This document shows, one piece after another, positions 1 to 12,050 of a stretch of 64,000 bases of DNA (positions are counted from its first letter, which is position 1; every line of letters starts with the position of its first letter). The notes beneath the pieces were generated by a model. That model did not search any database. It was not told the DNA's origin and was given only the letters and a program-made list of their open reading frames with translations. Made by a program: the position numbers and the translations under genes. Origin of the DNA: Thalassia testudinum (lineage: Eukaryota > Streptophyta > Magnoliopsida > Alismatales > Hydrocharitaceae); contig JAZHRO010000073.1 of NCBI GenBank assembly GCA_037157565.1, positions 97,938,001-98,002,000 on the forward strand, written 5' to 3'.

Positions 1-830
1 GAACAAGGATGATGAGGGTTTTGTGAGTACTCTAACATTTCAAAAGTTTCTCCCCACAGATCAATTTTCTCCTCACAATTAGGGTGCTTAATCCAACCAT
101 TATGATCCTCATGATTCCCACCCAAAAGTTGAACCTTAAACTCTAAAAATTCAAGATGAGGACATTGTTGGGTTATAACTTGATCATGTGAATCATCCAA
201 CAAATTTCCGATTTCATGAATATCTTCTTCATCCCGTGTTGCTATAGTTGGTTGCATGTTTCCATTGTCTTCAATTATACCGGCAACCGTATGATTTTCT
301 TCCTGAGTTTGGGTTGAGTTGGCCCCTAAAAGGTTGTCTAAGGTATGTATGGCCATTACCTCCTCTATTCTGCCAAGCTCCTCCATCAAACCACACTTAA
401 TTTTATCCTTCTTTGAGACCTCAAAAATATTAAATCAATTTGTTTTATTTGCTGAGACCATTTCTATATTTCTCGATTCACAATCAATCCTTACCTTGAC
501 GGTAGCCAAGAAAGGTCTTCCCAAAATAATCAGGGTGTGGTTGAGCTATTTTGGTGTTCCACGTCTAGGACCATAAAATTAGTGAGGTAATACAAATAAT
601 TAACCTTGACTAAAACATCCTCCAAAATACCCCTTGGTTTTGTAATGGATCTATCAAATAATTGCAAAGTATGTCAGTGTGTTTCAAGTAGCCTAGACGC
701 AATTCCATGTGTAGTGAGGTGGGGATCACATTAATGGAAGCGCCCAAGTCGAGAAGGGCCCGATTAGAAGTGATGTTTCCTATTGTGCAAGAAATCAGCG
801 AGGCTCCTGGGTCCTACTTCTTAGGAGGTA
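1..830 (-). pseudogene. Aspartic protease plus acidic C-terminal extension of element H (broken)
   Basis: On the minus strand, just after the KLPPKK linker, the translation shows a Ty3/Gypsy pepsin-type protease: an active-site block DLGASINVIP near 740-710, then a degenerate flap region with stops, then a KTFLATVKVRIDCES block near 520-480 that corresponds to the family's GRPFLAT motif. The protein would cut the Gag polyprotein in the virus-like particle. The same frame then stays open to position 1 for about 125 residues. That stretch is rich in Asp, Glu and His and has no reverse-transcriptase motif. In known Athila-like elements reverse transcriptase follows the protease, so its absence here is notable, although it could start beyond the window edge. 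At least three in-frame stops make this a pseudogene. Confidence 0.75.
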
Positions 831-1976
831 GCTTGTTTAAGATAAGTGTGCTTGTGTTATCAGACAAGACTACTCTCCTAATGTTTTCAGATTCCACTCT
901 ATGCTTTGCTTTATATGAATTCGGTAAACCTATGGCGTAGACGGGGATTGATCCGATAGCCACAAGGAGTAAAATGATTGTCAATTTGAAAGCCTGAAGT
1001 AATGACATCCTTTCCTCTAATTTCTCCACTGACTTTTTTTGTTTGCCCATATAACAACATACTCCTAAATCAGACTCTGATGTTTTGTTGATCACATTTA
1101 TAGTAAGGAGTATGGAATTCTTACTACGGGGCCTAATGGTGTTGACATGGGGTTGGGTAGGTCCCTTGTGTCTACTACCACTCCTTAAGGTGATGGTGTT
1201 TGCAGTGGCAAAATGCTGTTGGTTAGTGCCTTGGGGAGGGTTGGGCAAAACAGGAGGCTCCCGGTTGATTATGGTAGGAACTTGGTTCACTCCAGGAGTG
1301 GCTGGGGTAGCCTGATAGATAGCATGAGGTTGAGCATACGACTCCCCATTATTACCAAACCCTTAAGGCCCAGCGCCTTGGTTCTGTACATTCCTTGGGT
1401 TTTGTACAGGTTGTGATGGTAGAGATCTAGGCTGTCGGTTGTTTGCACTAAGTCAGGATTGCAAAGTATTCAATGAAGTTTTCATTTGTTGCATGAGCTG
1501 GAGCATTGACCCTTGCATTTCTACCATCTTCAAGTTTAAATCAGCCTTCTCGGCGGGTTGTTGAGCATTCCACATGGACTGATTAACCTGATTCAAGGGC
1601 AACTGAGTATATACATGACCTTGACCCATTGGTTTTGTGGTACATAGTTGTTGGGTCGATATTGGGTCTACTGCCCTTGATCTTTCCAAGAGAAGTCAGG
1701 GTGATTTTTCCAATTAGAATTGTAGGAATTCGAGTAAGGGTTGGCCCAAACATTCTCCTGCACAACATGAACATCCTCATAAGATGAGGATGAAGAAGGA
1801 TTTAAAAAACTGGGATCAAAGGCCCTAGTTTGGAACCCATAAGGTTTCGAGAAGAGTTAGCCCGAAGGTTGGGTTGACTCCAGCTGGTTCACAAACTCCC
1901 GTCCCGTAGGAGCTTGCGAAGAATGTTATCCTGATCCCTAGGATTGAGTGGATCTAGAAAAATTAGAGTTTCTGGA
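814..1976 (-). pseudogene. C-terminal part of Gag and Gag-protease linker, element H
   Basis: Minus-strand reading frames give the plant Ty3/Gypsy Gag signature SYNSNWKNHPDFSW (near 1735-1690), equivalent to the family's YNPGWRNHPNFSW. A glutamine- and methionine-rich coiled-coil stretch follows (about 1560-1460). Next comes the NTITLRSG junction motif (near 1195) that in this family joins Gag to protease. The pieces lie in different frames, so frameshifts are present. The upstream half of gag resumes at 3663, beyond the solo LTR; both sides carry the repeated target CTGGA. Gag forms the particle shell; this copy cannot be translated intact. Confidence 0.8.
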
Positions 1977-3657
1977 TGTTGAACGTCGGGTTGCTACGCT
2001 AACGTGTTTGGTTTTGAAAAACTTGTCGTCGTAGTATGAAAGCGAAGAACTCGTGTTGAACAAATAAAATTTGTACCAGAATGAAAATCCCGGGTTGAAC
2101 ACAGGGAGGCGGACGTTTGATTTAAAAAATTCGTGTTTGTTTTATTGTCACGAAGTAAATTAATTGATTAGAACTATCTAACTATTTACAAAAAAAATAG
2201 AAGAGAGAGAGAGAATAATACAAACAAAAATCGAAAGAGATATAGAATGCACATGGAATTCATTATCGAAAGGATTGTTCATTACACTAAATATTACAAC
2301 TAGAAAGCGGGAAAATGATTACACTAGAAAGCAGTAAATCTACTCTAGAAAGCAGTAAATTTATTCTAGAAAGCATTAAAAGAATGGAGAGAGAAATATC
2401 CTCCTCGACGGTTGCTTGGAGGACGAGCTGGATGGGACGACGCCTGGATGAAGGAGGATGGAGCAGGATGAAGGAGGGCGAAGCAAGAAGAACAGGAATG
2501 GGGCAGCACGTCGTCGTCGTCGCGGGATCCGCTTCCGAAAGGAGGACGAAAAATTGACTTTATCTCGCGAGAAGCATCCCAGGTGTGGGACAAGCTTCTC
2601 TTGAGCTTTGGAGAGGGAGAAGAGAAGGAAGGGATGAGAATTTCGTGTGGAGGGGGTCTCCTTTTATAGTTGCAAGGAGTGGGGGCATTTTGGTCATTAC
2701 AATTTTAAAAACATTAATTCAGGACCTTTAGTGATGGTTAAAACCGTCGCTAAAGGTCCGAACATGGGCGTAGTGCGTGACACGCGCGCACCTGCTCGCT
2801 TGCCCACGTCCAACCGTCTCAGTCGTTTGATCGCGAGATCGGATGGCTTAGATCGCGCTACCACCTGCCCGCATGCGATTCTGCATGAGGCGCGGCGTGC
2901 AATAGCGCGTGGGCGCTATCGAGCGCCTGCAACCTCTCGATCACAATCCGACACTCCTTGCACCCACTCACCCGCGCTTGCTCGCCTGCACCCTGTGATT
3001 CGAACGCGCGTCTGAAGGTGGCCGAGTGCCTTATCCACTACGCTGCACGCGTGGATGGGCGGGCAGCCGAACTTTTGAACACGTGATTAGGACCGTTGGA
3101 TCAAGATCCAATGGCCCAGATCACACGTTGGGTTTCCTTTGGAGAGGCAGCAGCAGTCTTAAGGGCCGGTTGGATGGCTGAGATGGCACCACGTGGTGCT
3201 ATCTTGGCCATCCATCTTCTGGATGATGTAGATGGTGCCATGGGTGTCGGATTGAGTCGATTTTTGTGCCGTTAGGCTGCGATCGTCGGTCCGAATCCAT
3301 CAGTGCGGTCGAATTTGTTGCTTGAGGTGTGGATTCACACTATCTTGGCCCTTGATCTTCTAGGGTTCCCCGGTCACTATCTGATGCTACAGATGTCTAA
3401 TTAGGGTGATCTTGGAGTCGTTGAACTCCAATCGTCACCCTGATCACATCTGTATGGTTGGATCTTCTATCCGAGGCCCTGATAAAAAGCTTGCCCTATC
3501 CATGAACATAAAAAGAGACAATTAACCTTCATTTTATTCAAACTACTATAAATGCAAGATGATGCATGTTATGCAATATTTATAGTATGCAATGCAATCC
3601 TATGCTTAAGAACATGCATAGATAGACATCTTAAGTAGTGTAAACATGTTTACATCA
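1977..3657 (-). mobile_element. Solo LTR A1 (family A) with TSD CTGGA
   Basis: A 1681-bp LTR in minus orientation: on the minus strand it begins TGATGTAAACATG at 3657 and ends GTTCAACA at 1977. The 5-bp direct repeat CTGGA lies at 1972-1976 and 3658-3662, a perfect target duplication, and no internal region is present. This is therefore a solo LTR left by LTR-LTR recombination. It interrupts the gag of element H. It is closely related to the LTRs at 23924-25631, 25753-27436 and 31663-33352. It carries a long hairpin at 2722-2759 upstream of a TATA-like box (reverse complement of CCTTTTATAG near 2650). Confidence 0.95.
2722..2759 (-). promoter_or_regulatory. Hairpin upstream of the TATA box in family A LTR
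   Basis: Inverted repeat with 16-nt arms (GGACCTTTAGTGATGG and its partner) around a TTAAAA loop. The two differences between arms are both wobble-compatible. The same hairpin occurs at the equivalent place in the three other family A LTRs (24841-24877, 26503-26540, 32398-32435). It lies about 60-90 bp upstream of the TATA box in transcription sense. The core TTTAGCGACGG resembles sequences often seen in plant DNA-transposon ends, so it may be a captured MITE-like piece. Confidence 0.55.
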
Positions 3658-3662
3658 CTGGA

Positions 3663-4619
3663 CATCCACTCTTCCAGTCGTTTAGCAACCAATTCCATCT
3701 TATCTAATCTATTGCAGATCAATTCCATATCAAATGTATGAGAATCTTGGACCTCATTGGCATTCGAACTAGTTTGTTGAGATTGGTTGCAAGTTTCCAT
3801 GGATGAGTGGTTTAAAGAATTTTCACTCATTTCCTCAAACAAATCATATGCGCTATCTACGTCTTTGTTGAGGAAATTGCCTCCGCAAGAAGCATCCACA
3901 TGATTACGGAGTTGATCATTTAACCCGTGATAAAAAATCTGTACAAGTTGCCATTTAGGCACCTTGTGGTGTGGACACTTCCGCAACATATCCTGGAATC
4001 TCTCTCAGGCCCCATGAAATGGTTCCCCCTGCCACTAGGCAAAAGTGGTAATTACCCAACGCAACACATTGGTTCACACAATTGGGAAGAATTTCTTCAG
4101 GAAGGCCGATTTCAAAGCTGTTCAGGTAGCAATCGGTCTTCCATTGGTACGATACCAATGTGCGGCCTTATCCCTGAGTGAATGGGCGAAAAGCCTCATG
4201 AGCATTTGTTCTTCATCCACATTCCGCGATTTGGTGGTCTGAACTAGATTGGTCAGGTCCTCCAAATGTTGGAATGGGTCCTTTGAGCCAAGCCCATGAA
4301 AGTGTTTAATTAGACTCAAAACCTAGGGCTTGATCTCAACATCACCAGTGGGGATCACAACGCCGAGATGATCCTCATAATTTGAAGGATCATAAAAATC
4401 CTTCAAGGGCCGAGTGCCTTGACCATTCATTCATTGGAACCATTACTGCATCTACTATAATTCTTCCAACTACCTCTGAATGAGCTCTTGGTGGATTAGG
4501 GGCGGGGGAGGTGGTTGTTGATCAGCCATGGGATCTACTTGGCTAAAACTCAACCTCCGCCTTTGAGAATGGTCAATAGGTCCTTCCAAACGAGGGTTCA
4601 ATGACCTCCTTCCAAGCAT
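3663..4619 (-). pseudogene. N-terminal and middle part of Gag, element H
   Basis: The chosen start is ATG at 4619 (MLGRRSLNP), 42 nt after a conserved splice-acceptor-like TGCAGGG. Recognisable blocks in order are: a proline run (near 4500), RPLKDFYDPS (near 4410), FHGLGSKDPFQHLEDL (near 4300), the capsid motif FAHSLRDKAAHWY (near 4180), and LRKCPHHKVPKWQLVQIFYHGL (about 3985-3920). The last is the most conserved region of plant Ty3/Gypsy Gag. Stops between 4330 and 4470 and a frame change near 4120-4000 break the frame. Gag continues at 1976 after removal of solo LTR A1. Confidence 0.85.
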
Positions 4620-4660
4620 ATACTGAAAGGAAGATGGAAGGACGGGGAAGAGAAGGAACC

Positions 4661-5491
4661 CTGCAGCACAAAAATACAAGCCTGTCCTTAGTTTGGGTAG
4701 CCTAAACGTCTACAGACTCTCAGAATCTGTCCTACGATTATGGACAATTTACTCATGTCTAGGCAATCCAGCCAGTTAGAAGGAGGGACTAGGGAGAAGG
4801 TTCTTCCTTTGACTTTTTCTGGTTCCTAGTGTACCCCCCAGTCGCGATCGTTTGACGCTACTCCCCTAAGTAGACATCAAATTAACTACTATAAGCAAGT
4901 TAATTGTGAACAATCTCAATTTGGATCCTGACAAGTGAACCAGTCCTTAGGGCTAACGTCTACTCAATTTTAGTTAGACTTAGGATATTGGTACTTCTGG
5001 AATGTGATGGACCCTTAATGGGTTTTACCCTTAGTGATTTTTTTGAGAATGTGTGAATGTGCACAACCAAGAAGTTTTCAAGCAAGATTACTAATGATTA
5101 GGTGGTGCGGCCCAAATAATTCAATCAATCGGCTCAAATGCACCACTAATTAAAACACACATAAATGTGATTAACCTAATATGATTTCTACTCTTTTATG
5201 TGTTGAATTAGTATACTAGTTCCACAGGTCAGAATCTTGGTTGAGTAGATGAAAATCAAGTTAGGTTATGTGCCTCAAATGTGGGTGTATAAAGTGTGTA
5301 TATTGATTCATCCCACAGGAAGTATCTTTTGATTTTTTATTTTTTTATAAAATGCAAGGGTGAAATGAATGGAGGTGGCAAACAAGACAAACAATTCTAT
5401 CCTAGGGTTTATGCAAGCACCTAAGTATATTTGGTCTTGGTTATAAGTGTGGCAAAATGAAACTAGTGGGGGGGATGTGGGGGACACTTAC
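4661..5491 (-). other. Candidate leader intron of element H
   Basis: Minus-strand donor GTAAGT (5491-5486) and acceptor TGCAG ending at 4661, directly before the exon that carries the gag ATG. Elements A, K and L have the same donor and acceptor context at equivalent places (991, 1052 and 1043 nt apart; 831 nt here). The interval is noncoding. Splicing is inferred from conservation, not shown. The rest of the leader (5492-5638) is also noncoding. Confidence 0.45.
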
Positions 5492-5638
5492 AAATTACTC
5501 TACCTGCACTTTATTCCGGTCTACCACACTTGGATATCCATGCTAGGGTACCTTCAAGACAATAGATTAGAGATAAGTGAGGTTAGTGCTATGTAAATGC
5601 AAAGAAGAGCAGAAAACAATAAAGTAAATTCCATTGCC

Positions 5639-5656
5639 TCCTCGGCAACGGTGCCA
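5639..5656 (-). promoter_or_regulatory. Primer-binding site of element H (tRNA-Asp type)
   Basis: Minus-strand TGGCACCGTTGCCGAGGA starts three bases after the LTR end at 5660. It differs from the complement of plant tRNA-Asp(GTC) at only two of 18 bases. It marks 5660-7249 as the 5' LTR. Confidence 0.85.
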
Positions 5657-5659
5657 AAA

Positions 5660-7249
5660 TGATGCACGTGTTTTGCGTGTTTGAAATAGGGGTTAAGAGT
5701 AACCTGTTGTTGTAGTCACAAAACTCGTTATCAATAAAATTTTACTGAAACTCCAAGGGAGTTCCGGATTGAACATAGGGAGGCGACGTTTACTTAGCTT
5801 GAAAACTGCGCTTCGTTTTGTTTGTTTTTGGTGTTTTAGTTTTTGTTATTTTTTGTGTTTTTGAAATAAGAAGACAAGCATAATAAATTCACAAGAGAGA
5901 TGGAACAAATATGATATATATCACTCCAATGTCAGTTACAATGATCTATGAAAGCATAAAAGAGAAAGAGGTGAGAAGAACCTCCTGAAGTGGATGTTTG
6001 GTGACACGACGATGCCTGGCGGAAGCTTGGATGAAGGAGTTGAGAAGTGGGACGACGGAGGTGAGATGCGGGAGGACGTCGAGTAGAGGAAAGCTTTAGC
6101 GAGGCTCCGGAAAGGAGGTGAGGAGGCAAAGATGATCTGCTATTGGAATGGAGGTGAGAGGACAGCTCCAAGGCGACCTATGAATGGAGGTGGGAAGATG
6201 GAGGAATATTTGGTGGGGTAGAGGTTCGTTACACTATTAAGAGCCTTGGAAGGTTGAGAGTAAGCTCTAACGGAGTGTTGGTAGGCTTGCTAGAGCTTAG
6301 GAGTAGGTGGGAGTAGAGTAGGTAGAGATGCCTTGGAAGGGAGGGGGTGTAGGTCCTTATATAGTGGATGAGAGAAGGCTAGAATAGGCATAAGACCAAT
6401 AGCGACCTCCAGGACATCGCTATAGGTCCAGCTCAAGTGTCGCTGTAGCTAGCTCACGCCCGCTCATGCACGAAGCTGGCCTTGCGCCTACGAGTAATTA
6501 GTGATAGCTGTAAGTGTCACTAAATGTCCATCAGGTTGTCACTAAAGGTTGGAGCCAACCAAGCACATGCCTATGCGTGCGTGGGTTCGCGTGTTCTCGA
6601 GGTGCGTTGGCGGTCGTGTGCAGCATAAGCACCCATCGAGTGGTGCCACATGGCAACGCCTCCGCTGCTTGATGACATCCAACAGGCATAATCGAATTGC
6701 GCCTGCTTTTCGCGAGATTCCCCCCGTACACCGCAGCTCCAACTCATGCTCGCTGTTTGCGAGCGTGTGTCTTCACTAATGTGCCAAGGCCGCAGTTTTT
6801 CGAGTGGGGGGTTGGTGCAGCTGTGTCGTTAGGATGCCCCTCAGCCGTTGGATTGAGATCCAACAGCTGAGGTCTCATCTTGCGGTGGGCTAAGGGCGGT
6901 TGAGGTTCGTGTTGGGCAGCCTGGATGGCACCACGTGGTGTCATCTGAACTGTCCATCTTCTTCTTCTTGTAGAGGGTGCTACGAAGCTTTGATCGAGGT
7001 GATTTTCGCGTTGACAGATTGCGATTGTCGCTTTGGATTCATCCATATAGTCGGATTCTTCATCCGAAGCCCGTAAAAATGTCACACTACCTCCTGGCCC
7101 TGTAAAATGGAAGAATTAGTGCACATAATATGCAACTATCCTAAATCCCATGCAATGGATGTATGTAGTATTTATAACATGATATGCAATGCTAAGCCTA
7201 GGAACTATCATAAATAAGCATTTTATCATGAATTCATGTGTGTTTATTA
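5660..7249 (-). repeat. 5' LTR of element H (family F)
   Basis: A 1590-bp LTR. Its minus-strand 3' end is at 5660, next to the primer site, and its 5' end is at 7249. A TATATAAGG box lies on the minus strand near 6363. It resembles the LTRs of K, L and solo LTR F: the same cgtgtttgaaa end block, the GAACAYAGGGAGGCGACGTT block and the TTATAACATGAAATGC type start region. The small open frames inside (for example 6531-6779) are low-complexity by-products. Confidence 0.88.
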
Positions 7250-7516
7250 GAGGTCAGATCGAGGTGATTTTGAGTCTGTTAGACTCTGTTTGTCGATCTG
7301 GATCCATCCATATAGTCCGATTGCTCATCTGAGACCTATTTCAATACGGACTTGTACACAAGGTCATTAAACATTAATTCTAAGAAATCCTAATCATGAA
7401 ATAACACAACATGCATGCAATGTTCCCAAACCCACTATGATGTGATATTATCGCATAAGTACCCTCAAAATTGACTTTAATTGATAATATTAACATTGAT
7501 AATTATAGAGTCATCA
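7250..7516 (-). repeat. 3' LTR remnant of element I
   Basis: These 267 bp align with 13255-13430 in the 5' LTR of I (shared blocks around CATTAAACATTAATTCTAAG and ACACAACATGCATGC). The LTR start on the minus strand is TGATGACTC at 7516. It is preceded on that strand by a purine-rich tract GGGTGGGCATGCGGGTA, the expected plus-strand primer. Confidence 0.85.
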
Positions 7517-9150
7517 TACCCGCATGCCCACCCGTTGCTAGTCCCTAGCAAGGTTTAACCTAAATTCTATTTACAAAATAAAAGTAGGGATTGATTAGTT
7601 AGGTGGAAGTTGCTTGTTAATAGGAGGAAATTTCTACTAAGAACCTAATCGCAAAGACTCAATAGTGCCTATGTTGCTTGCCAAAATGCCCACCGCCCAA
7701 GTCCTCGCCTTATTCTACATAGAAGCAACTATATATTTTTTTCTTTCTCATGTTTCTAATTTTTTTTATCATTTTTTTGGAGTTGAGGATTTTGGGGTAA
7801 CTTTTTACGGCTACCCAACTCACCCAACACTTGAAAAGAACTCTTAGTACCAAGCATCTTATTGTGAAAGTGATAGACTCACTCAGCGGCAATTGAAACG
7901 AACTTCGGGTTTCTACTCCCCTAGGTGACCCGAAAGAAAAAATGTTGCATAAAGGTGTATCTATTTGACCGGTAGCTTTTTCCTTACGTTTTATTTTTGT
8001 GGGGTCAACATAAGGGTAAGCCCAGAGTATATCTCCCCGGATTATGCTACTTCCCTACTTCTTCCTTAAGTGTTTTAGAATTCTTGTGCATTTTATGAGG
8101 TGGGATCTGGACAACCGACCAATTGGCCGTTACCCACGACAAGTTGACAAGTTGCCAGCCATACTCATGCGGTGAAGTGTAGCTTATTTCTTTTTTTCTT
8201 TTCTCATTTTCTATTTCCTTTTTTTTTGTTAAATAGGTGGCTTTCCTGATCTAAGATTTACCCAAAGGCAGTAGTGAAAGAGAAGGGTCCTGTGGCTGGG
8301 CTCTCGACAACAGGCCAATGGGCTGTTACCCACGACAACTTGTCAGTCTTACCACCCTAGAAGGTTCATTAGCTACCTAATTTCTGTTAGAACCACCGTT
8401 GAGTGAGTTAGTGTAAAATGTGTGTAGATGCTTAGACTAAAAACCCTCCCAAATCAGTGGGCAGGTTGATAAGTCGTATACTTATCACCCTGCTTTATTG
8501 ACCAGATTAAAATAAATTATAGTGGCGAGGACTCGAGACTAAGTCCACATTTTAGTAGACACCCGGACTGATTAAGTTCGAAGACCTGAAGAGTCTAGGC
8601 GATTAGGTCCCTAACGTATCATTTCCTAAAGTTGACAAGCTTCTAATACCTAAGTTTTCTTTTCTTAATTTTTTTTAAAATAATTCAAACTGACAAGATG
8701 TACTTAGAACATATGAATTACCAACCCCAATGCCTAAGTTGGACAACGTCCTCATTGGAAAATAAACGTATGCAAGGGAGTATGGAAAGAAATCACCTGA
8801 GTCATCACCATGTATCCAATCAGCCTAAAACTTCTGGGTTGCCTCCCAGGAAGCTTTGAGTTTAGTGCCTTCAGCTGGGCATAATGCATAGACAACAAAG
8901 GAAAATTAGTTGAATGGTTTGGGTTAAGAAGGTGCAGACAAAATCAGCTAGATCCAAAATTAGAAGTCCGTAGATGCGGACTAGGTTGTGGTGGAGTCCC
9001 ATTCCTAAGGGACGGGAACTCTGCAACTGGTGTAACATGCATGCCCATGCCTATTCCACTCTTAGTTTGCGGGCATGCAGAGAAGTAGATTTGGACGAGT
9101 GTAACCCAAATCTAAAATGCCAGACACTAAAGATGTAGGTTTTGTAATCA
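7517..9150 (-). other. 3' noncoding region of element I with duplicated 60-bp block
   Basis: Noncoding and AT-rich. Two imperfect copies of a block of about 60 bp (GACAACCGACCAATTGG type, followed by TTACCCACGACAA and TTGCCAGCC) lie at 8106-8169 and 8297-8356. Equivalent pairs occur in A, K and L. Other blocks shared with A, K and L include GAAACGAACTTCGG (7894-7907) and a stretch around TCAGTGGGCAGGTTGATAAG (8453). The GTCCTCATTG motif near 8748 matches the conserved CAATGAGGACATTG hairpin of the other elements. No protein is evident. Confidence 0.7.
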
Positions 9151-9152
9151 GC

Positions 9153-10617
9153 TTATGTCCCTTTAAAGTTATAATCCCCTAGAGGTATATAAATTCCAAT
9201 GCATTCGAATTGCGGGATTTCAATTCTGATAAGGCACGTAACAAAATCAAAAGTTTCACAATAGGCTCTAAGCATGAGGTCGCTCTCCAAAGAAAAATCT
9301 ATCCCTTCTTCAACTAGAGTTTCAATGCTTATTCCCTCCAATTCCCTGACCCCATGAATATTATGTTTAACCTCTTTCATATCAGACTCAATTTTCTAGG
9401 TTGCATTAGAGGTAGGACTAATTTCATCCTCTAGCTCAAATTCTTTCCCTTGGCCCTCCTCTAAACTTGTGATGGGGGTTTCAAATGATTCAAAATCGAT
9501 TATTTCAGAATTGTAATCCCACTCCCCATCTTCAATTTTGGATGTCTCTTCCACCAAATCACTTTCCTTGGGAAGATTAGATTTGGATTCAAAGTCATCA
9601 TCCCCCAAATTCTCAGTTTCCTCCTGATGTTTGTCCTTAACTCTCCCCAAATCATGTTATGAGGAATCCTTAATGACATTTTCTATTGAGTTGTCCAACT
9701 CCTGGGGAGTATCAATGGTGGACTGAACTAATTTTGGGTAAATAGGTGTAGTCCAATCGATCACTATAGGGCCTTGCTTAATGAATTCCGTAAACGGAGT
9801 TATTTTCAATAGTTTTCTTTGGCCCTCTTCCTCTAGTTGTTAGAACATATCAATCATGGCTTGTTGCCCTTCAATCAATTCTTGATTTTGTCTATGTAAC
9901 TCCAACTAAAGGCTATCAAGAACTGACTGGGTGTCATTAGGTTTCCCCTTGATTTCCTCCTTAGCATTTAAATTAGAGTTGGGAAGGTATGGTTGAGGAT
10001 GTGTGTTAGAGTGCGTACTAGGGTTTAAGTTCTTGGGTGGTCCTCTATTCTATCATTTTCAGGGTCCAATTCTTCAAGAGGAACCATTTTCTGTCTAGTC
10101 CTACTCCAGAATAATTGATGTTCTAAGTCCCTCTCCTAGTCGGATTCTTCGTCAAGGGTCCAAAGTAGGGTTTGATCATTCTTGATTTTCCTAGGTTTGT
10201 GATCATCCTTCGATTTCCACTTTTCTAAAATCCCTTCCAATCCATAGGTCAAGTAGGAGAGATCCTTGAATTCAGATGACCTATCTTGGTTATTATCCTG
10301 GGAAGGGTAGGGGCCTTGATGTTCTCTTAGATGTAGGTCCTATCAGATTGATTAGTGGGTGGGTAGGACCTAAAAGAAGAGTCATCATAAAGAGAATCAA
10401 GATAAGGATTCCCAAGGTTTGGATCATAACCCTAGGTTGTTGGGTTTGATGTGTCCCAATAGGAAGTTGGTGCAGGCTGAGTGAAATTGGGATAGTTGGG
10501 ATAAGAAGGGTCTTCAAGATGATCAGATCTTGGATTGTATCCCCAAATAGGTGGTTGGTTATCCCAAGTAAACTGTTGATGCGATCTACTTGGGTTAGAG
10601 TACAAAAATGTGCACAA
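9153..10617 (-). pseudogene. ORF-X of element I (diverged, broken)
   Basis: Read on the minus strand. An aromatic and Pro-rich N-terminal piece contains SYPNYPNFTQ and QFTWDNQPPIWGY (10617-10432). It is followed by frames with stops, then an acidic piece of 84 residues (9650-9396) rich in Asp, Glu and Ser, and a 75-residue C-terminal piece (9380-9153) with no stop. The order (aromatic N-terminus, acidic linker, hydrophobic C-terminal block) matches ORF-X in A, K and L, but residue-level similarity is weak. I do not recognise the function. No zinc knuckle, protease or polymerase motif is visible. Confidence 0.5.
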
Positions 10618-12050
10618 TCAAGCAAACAAATCTAGGCCCTACAGTGTAGACTTAGGTGACCTAGAAGTCATGAAGAGAGTGATCAAATCTGCAAGCACTT
10701 AAACCTCTTTTCCCAAAGTTAATTCGGCCAGGTTGATTATGAGGGGATTGAAGGGAAGGTTCTTCCTTTGGCTCACGCAACCGGTTCCTTTGTATTCCAC
10801 AACTGCGGTCGTTCGACACTTCCCCATAGCCTAGACACCAGATTCCACAATGGAAATTAAGGCCAAGCACTTACAAACCCAATCACACTTCTAGGGCTTA
10901 AATTGGTCCTATCTGTCATGTCCGTGCACAATTGGGTGCAAGGACCTAATGCCAAAGTAAGTGTTCTTTAGCAAGTAAGAATGAGATGTGTGATTTTTAG
11001 GGTTTGAATCTTACTTTAATGGATTTTAAAAATTCCACTTGTTTACACATTCAAACAAGGCACAATTGTATAGCCAAACAGTTGGTGAAGATTGATTTTC
11101 TTTAAGGCCTTTTGTGTAGCTATAAAATCAAAAACTCCATAGTGTGGAAAATCCAAGGGTGTATAGCTTCTACTCAATGAAGTTTTTAAGATTTTGTCAA
11201 CAAGGGTTTAATCAAAGCAATCAATGACCCTATCCTGATTGAAATTGAGTGATCTTTTCAAAAAAATTAATTTCAAAATTTGTTGAGGACAATAGACCAT
11301 CCAAATTTATATTTTTCCAAGTGGGGGTCAATCTATCTAGAATTTCTAGATCAATGTGCAAGTTTAATATCTTGAACAAAACAAGCACTAATAAATTTCA
11401 AATTTAAAAATGATCTCCAGAAGAAGTGTAGAGAATTTCGAAATGTTTCCAAAAATATAAATTTCTCACAAATTTGACCTGTGTGGTGTTTACAGCAGTA
11501 AGAACAATCTCCAGATCTTCAGAACTTAGGACAACCTTGCTCACTTTCAGTAGAGAATTTCTCATGGCCAAACCACGAGGATTTTACCTATAAAACTTGA
11601 AGGGGAGTTTTCTTACTGGAAGGAGCATCTTTGAGATTTTTCTCAAAATTTTTAGAGGTGTTTAGGGTCCTTAAATTATGTCCTCAACCTGAATCAAGAA
11701 AATCATATTGCGAAATTAATGGGTTGCGGACTTAATGGTGGTGTTTTTCTTTGACAAACAAATGAGAGGGGTTTTTCTTCTAACACACCACCATTTTTAT
11801 TGGTCCAAAGATGAGAAATTACCTTTGGATCATGGGAAGACAAGATCAAACCTTTGGGTCGATGGCTGTCTTCTTCTTGCACTTCCTTTGATCCAACCCG
11901 GCTCGTTCTCCTCCCATTGCCGATGCACGAGGTTCCTGCAGCCACAAGAAGAGAGAGAAGAGCAAGTTAGATAACAAAAATATGACTAATGACCAAGAAA
12001 ATGAAAGTGAATAAGAGATCTGTTGCCTCCCTGGCAACAGTGCCAAAAAC
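10618..12050 (-). other. Leader and primer-binding site of element I
   Basis: Noncoding leader with the same closing blocks as the other elements (GAAGGTTCTTCCTTTGGC near 10757 and GGTCGTTCGACACT near 10807). Where the other elements have a TGCAG splice acceptor, this copy reads TGCAC (near 10611). The primer site at 12028-12045 reads TGGCACTGTTGCCAGGGA on the minus strand. That is 16 of 18 bases complementary to the tRNA-Asp variant found at 25635-25709. Confidence 0.7.

Larger units (their letters stand above)
1..7249 (-). mobile_element. Element H: Ty3/Gypsy-type gag-protease LTR retrotransposon, left part outside window
   Basis: Minus-strand element read from right to left: 5' LTR (5660-7249), tRNA-Asp-type primer site (5639-5656), leader, gag (4619 down to about 1290, broken by a solo LTR at 1977-3657), protease (about 830-560) and an acidic tail reaching position 1. 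Its 3' part and 3' LTR lie beyond the left edge. Frameshifts and stops in gag and protease show it is dead. The LTR start at 7249 reads TA where related LTRs read TG. The flank 7250-7254 (GAGGT) is the presumed right target duplication; its partner is out of view. H appears to sit inside the 3' LTR of element I, because I LTR sequence resumes exactly at 7250. Confidence 0.85.
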
